Assembly: GCA_020061725.1 (NCBI GenBank)
Contig: JAGUXS010000051.1
Location: forward strand, 1 to 6,387
Length of the DNA: 6,387 bases
Reading direction: 5' to 3'
From: Patescibacteria group bacterium
GTDB lineage: Bacteria > Patescibacteriota > Patescibacteriia > UBA2591 > PGYQ01
Position numbers and translations under genes: made by a program. The notes beneath the pieces were generated by a model. The model was not told the DNA's origin, did not search any database, and saw nothing but the letters and a program-made list of their open reading frames with translations. How positions within the stretch are numbered: position 1 is the stretch's first letter; each line of letters starts with the position of its first letter. Of this stretch, positions 5,550 to 6,387 are shown piece after piece.

Positions 5550-6256
5550 AATATTATTTTTTTTATTAATACGTTAACAAATTTAATTAACGCTAAATTT
5601 TTTTCATAATTCATTCTAATTGGACCAAGAATCGCAAAAATATTATTATTTATTTTACTATCTTTTTGGGCATAATTTATCATAATAATTCCGCATTTTT
5701 TATTAAAAGGATTTTCTTTGCCAATTAATATTTGAATCTCTTCATTTGCAATAGAAAAATTTTCTACTATTTTATCAAGACAATCTATTGTTAATAACAT
5801 ATCGCTAATTAATTTACGTTCAATAAATTCTGGCTGATTAAATAAATTAGACAAACCAATGCAATAAACTTGTGAATTAAAAGTGATAATTACCGTTTCC
5901 TCGGATAAATCCGCAATCGCTTTTCCTATTTTTTTTATTAAATTTTGCATTTCTAAAAATTGATACTTTTTTTTAATTTTATTTAAAAAATTCCTATCTT
6001 TCTTTTTTATTTTTTTATTCTTTAAAAAATTTTTAATATAAAAATGATAGGCTTTTTCAGTCGGAATTCTACCGGCTGAAGTGTGAGGCTGAAAAATATA
6101 TCCCTCTTTTTCTAATTTTAACATTTCATGTCTAATAGTTGCTGGGCTAATTTTAAAATTATATTTATCAGCCAATAGTTTTGAACTAATTGGTTGAGCT
6201 ATTTTAATGTATTCTTTGATTATTTTATTAAGCAAAGAAATCTTTCTCTGAATCAT
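5546..6256 (-). CDS. hrcA: heat-inducible transcription repressor HrcA (compact form)
   Basis: Repressor of class I heat-shock genes that binds CIRCE operators; in known bacteria GroEL helps keep it active. The N-terminal winged helix-turn-helix is well conserved: KISPATIRHEMLKLEKEGYI at 35-54 and QPHTSAGRIPTEKAYHFYI at 56-74. The C-terminal part is also recognisable: VYCIGLSNLFNQPEF at 130-144, IGKENPF at 178-184 and ILGPIRMNYEKNLALIKFV at 209-227. The protein has 236 residues against about 340 usually. What is missing lies between LSEET (117-121) and VYCIG, where other HrcAs have much of the GAF-like fold and the inserted dimerisation domain. The reading frame is intact, so this looks like a compact family variant and not a broken gene. 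An in-frame TGA three codons upstream makes the ATG at 6256 the first possible ATG start. It is the first gene of the operon, preceded by CIRCE-type sites. Confidence 0.95.
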   Translation of the reverse strand: MIQRKISLLNKIIKEYIKIAQPISSKLLADKYNFKISPATIRHEMLKLEKEGYIFQPHTSAGRIPTEKAYHFYIKNFLKNKKIKKKDRNFLNKIKKKYQFLEMQNLIKKIGKAIADLSEETVIITFNSQVYCIGLSNLFNQPEFIERKLISDMLLTIDCLDKIVENFSIANEEIQILIGKENPFNKKCGIIMINYAQKDSKINNNIFAILGPIRMNYEKNLALIKFVNVLIKKIIL

Positions 6257-6268
6257 AGAATTTCATTA

Positions 6269-6294
6269 TTAGCGCTCCAAAATTAAAACGTTAA
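6269..6294 (-). promoter_or_regulatory. degenerate CIRCE operator, proximal copy
   Basis: TTAGCGCTC (6269-6277), an 8-bp spacer and AAACGTTAA (6286-6294). The left half matches the CIRCE half TTAGCACTC at eight of nine positions; the right half is worn. It occupies the place equivalent to the distal CIRCE in the tandem duplication, just downstream of the proximal promoter and 12 bp before the hrcA ATG. Binding by HrcA is probable but weaker than at the distal copy. Confidence 0.55.
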
Positions 6295-6299
6295 GTTGT

Positions 6300-6327
6300 A
6301 TTCTACATAAATAAAAAAAACTGTCAA
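6300..6327 (-). promoter_or_regulatory. proximal promoter of the hrcA operon
   Basis: On the minus strand a perfect TTGACA (6327-6322), a 16-bp spacer containing eight T, and TAGAAT (6305-6300, one mismatch to TATAAT). The start point would fall near 6293, inside the proximal CIRCE, so HrcA bound there would block initiation. The -35 box touches the distal CIRCE by one base. Confidence 0.7.
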
Positions 6328-6353
6328 TAGCACTCTCAAGCTAAGAGCGCTAA
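6327..6353 (-). promoter_or_regulatory. CIRCE operator, distal copy
   Basis: ATAGCACTC, nine bases (6336-6344), GAGCGCTAA. The consensus is TTAGCACTC-N9-GAGTGCTAA; each half has one mismatch and the spacer is exactly nine. This is the binding site of HrcA, which is encoded directly downstream, and explains autoregulation of the operon. Confidence 0.9.
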
Positions 6354-6356
6354 GTG

Positions 6357-6385
6357 TGTTTAGCATAAATAAAAAAAACTGTCAA
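6357..6385 (-). promoter_or_regulatory. distal promoter copy upstream of hrcA
   Basis: A second perfect TTGACA (6385-6380) with the same T-rich spacer as the proximal promoter. Its -10 region is poorer: TAAACA (6362-6357) at 17 bp or CTAAAC at 16 bp. It lies directly upstream of the distal CIRCE. It may be a weaker promoter or a remnant of the duplication. Confidence 0.45.
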
Positions 6386-6387
6386 TA

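Larger units (their letters stand above)
6272..6387. repeat. 58-bp tandem duplication of the promoter-CIRCE unit
   Basis: Positions 6272-6329 and 6330-6387 align over 58 bp. The last 24 bp (6306-6329 and 6364-6387) are identical and contain the TTGACA and T-rich spacer; the remaining part contains the CIRCE-type sites and has diverged, including a one-base shift within the operator. The second copy ends exactly at the window edge, so more copies may follow. Confidence 0.8.

Noticed and set aside
1601..6256. Alternative genetic code with UGA as glycine
   Set aside because: dnaJ and hrcA end at TGA exactly where their family ends, and no internal TGA interrupts any gene.

Overview
The window reads as chromosomal DNA from a very AT-rich bacterium (GC roughly 30%), most likely a member of the Candidate Phyla Radiation (Patescibacteria, Parcubacteria-like). 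Three things suggest this: a surface protein with the NVGIGTTTP tail-fibre-like motif, a membrane-anchored cupredoxin of a type I associate with these genomes, and unusually compact or rearranged heat-shock proteins. UGA serves as a stop codon (dnaJ, hrcA), so the glycine-UGA code of Gracilibacteria/SR1 does not apply. This lineage call rests on remembered family features, not on a search.

Layout. Positions 1-817 (+) hold the C-terminal part of a long surface protein cut by the window edge. After a short AT-rich gap comes a 200-residue membrane-anchored cupredoxin (909-1511, +). It converges on a four-gene heat-shock operon on the minus strand, transcribed from the right edge leftwards: hrcA (6256-5546), grpE (5549-4893), dnaK (4785-2884), dnaJ (2707-1601). 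No RNA gene, CRISPR array or transposase is visible.

How the genes work together. HrcA is the repressor that binds CIRCE operators. GrpE, DnaK and DnaJ form the Hsp70 folding machine. The region upstream of hrcA contains a 58-bp tandem duplication in which each copy carries a TTGACA box followed by a CIRCE-type operator, so the operon appears to have two promoters, each with its own HrcA site. hrcA and grpE overlap by ATGA. The dnaK and dnaJ leaders are longer and contain AT-rich repeats that can fold.

Most notable: (1) GrpE carries an N-terminal DUF1653 domain in place of most of its long coiled coil; (2) HrcA is about 100 residues short and lacks the central part of its effector/dimerisation region; (3) the promoter-CIRCE unit is duplicated; (4) an 18-bp perfect inverted repeat lies just upstream of dnaJ; (5) 7-bp tandem repeats occur in most gaps and once inside a gene; (6) the cupredoxin has Glu where the axial Met ligand is expected. 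No clear Shine-Dalgarno sequence precedes any of the five visible starts at normal distance.
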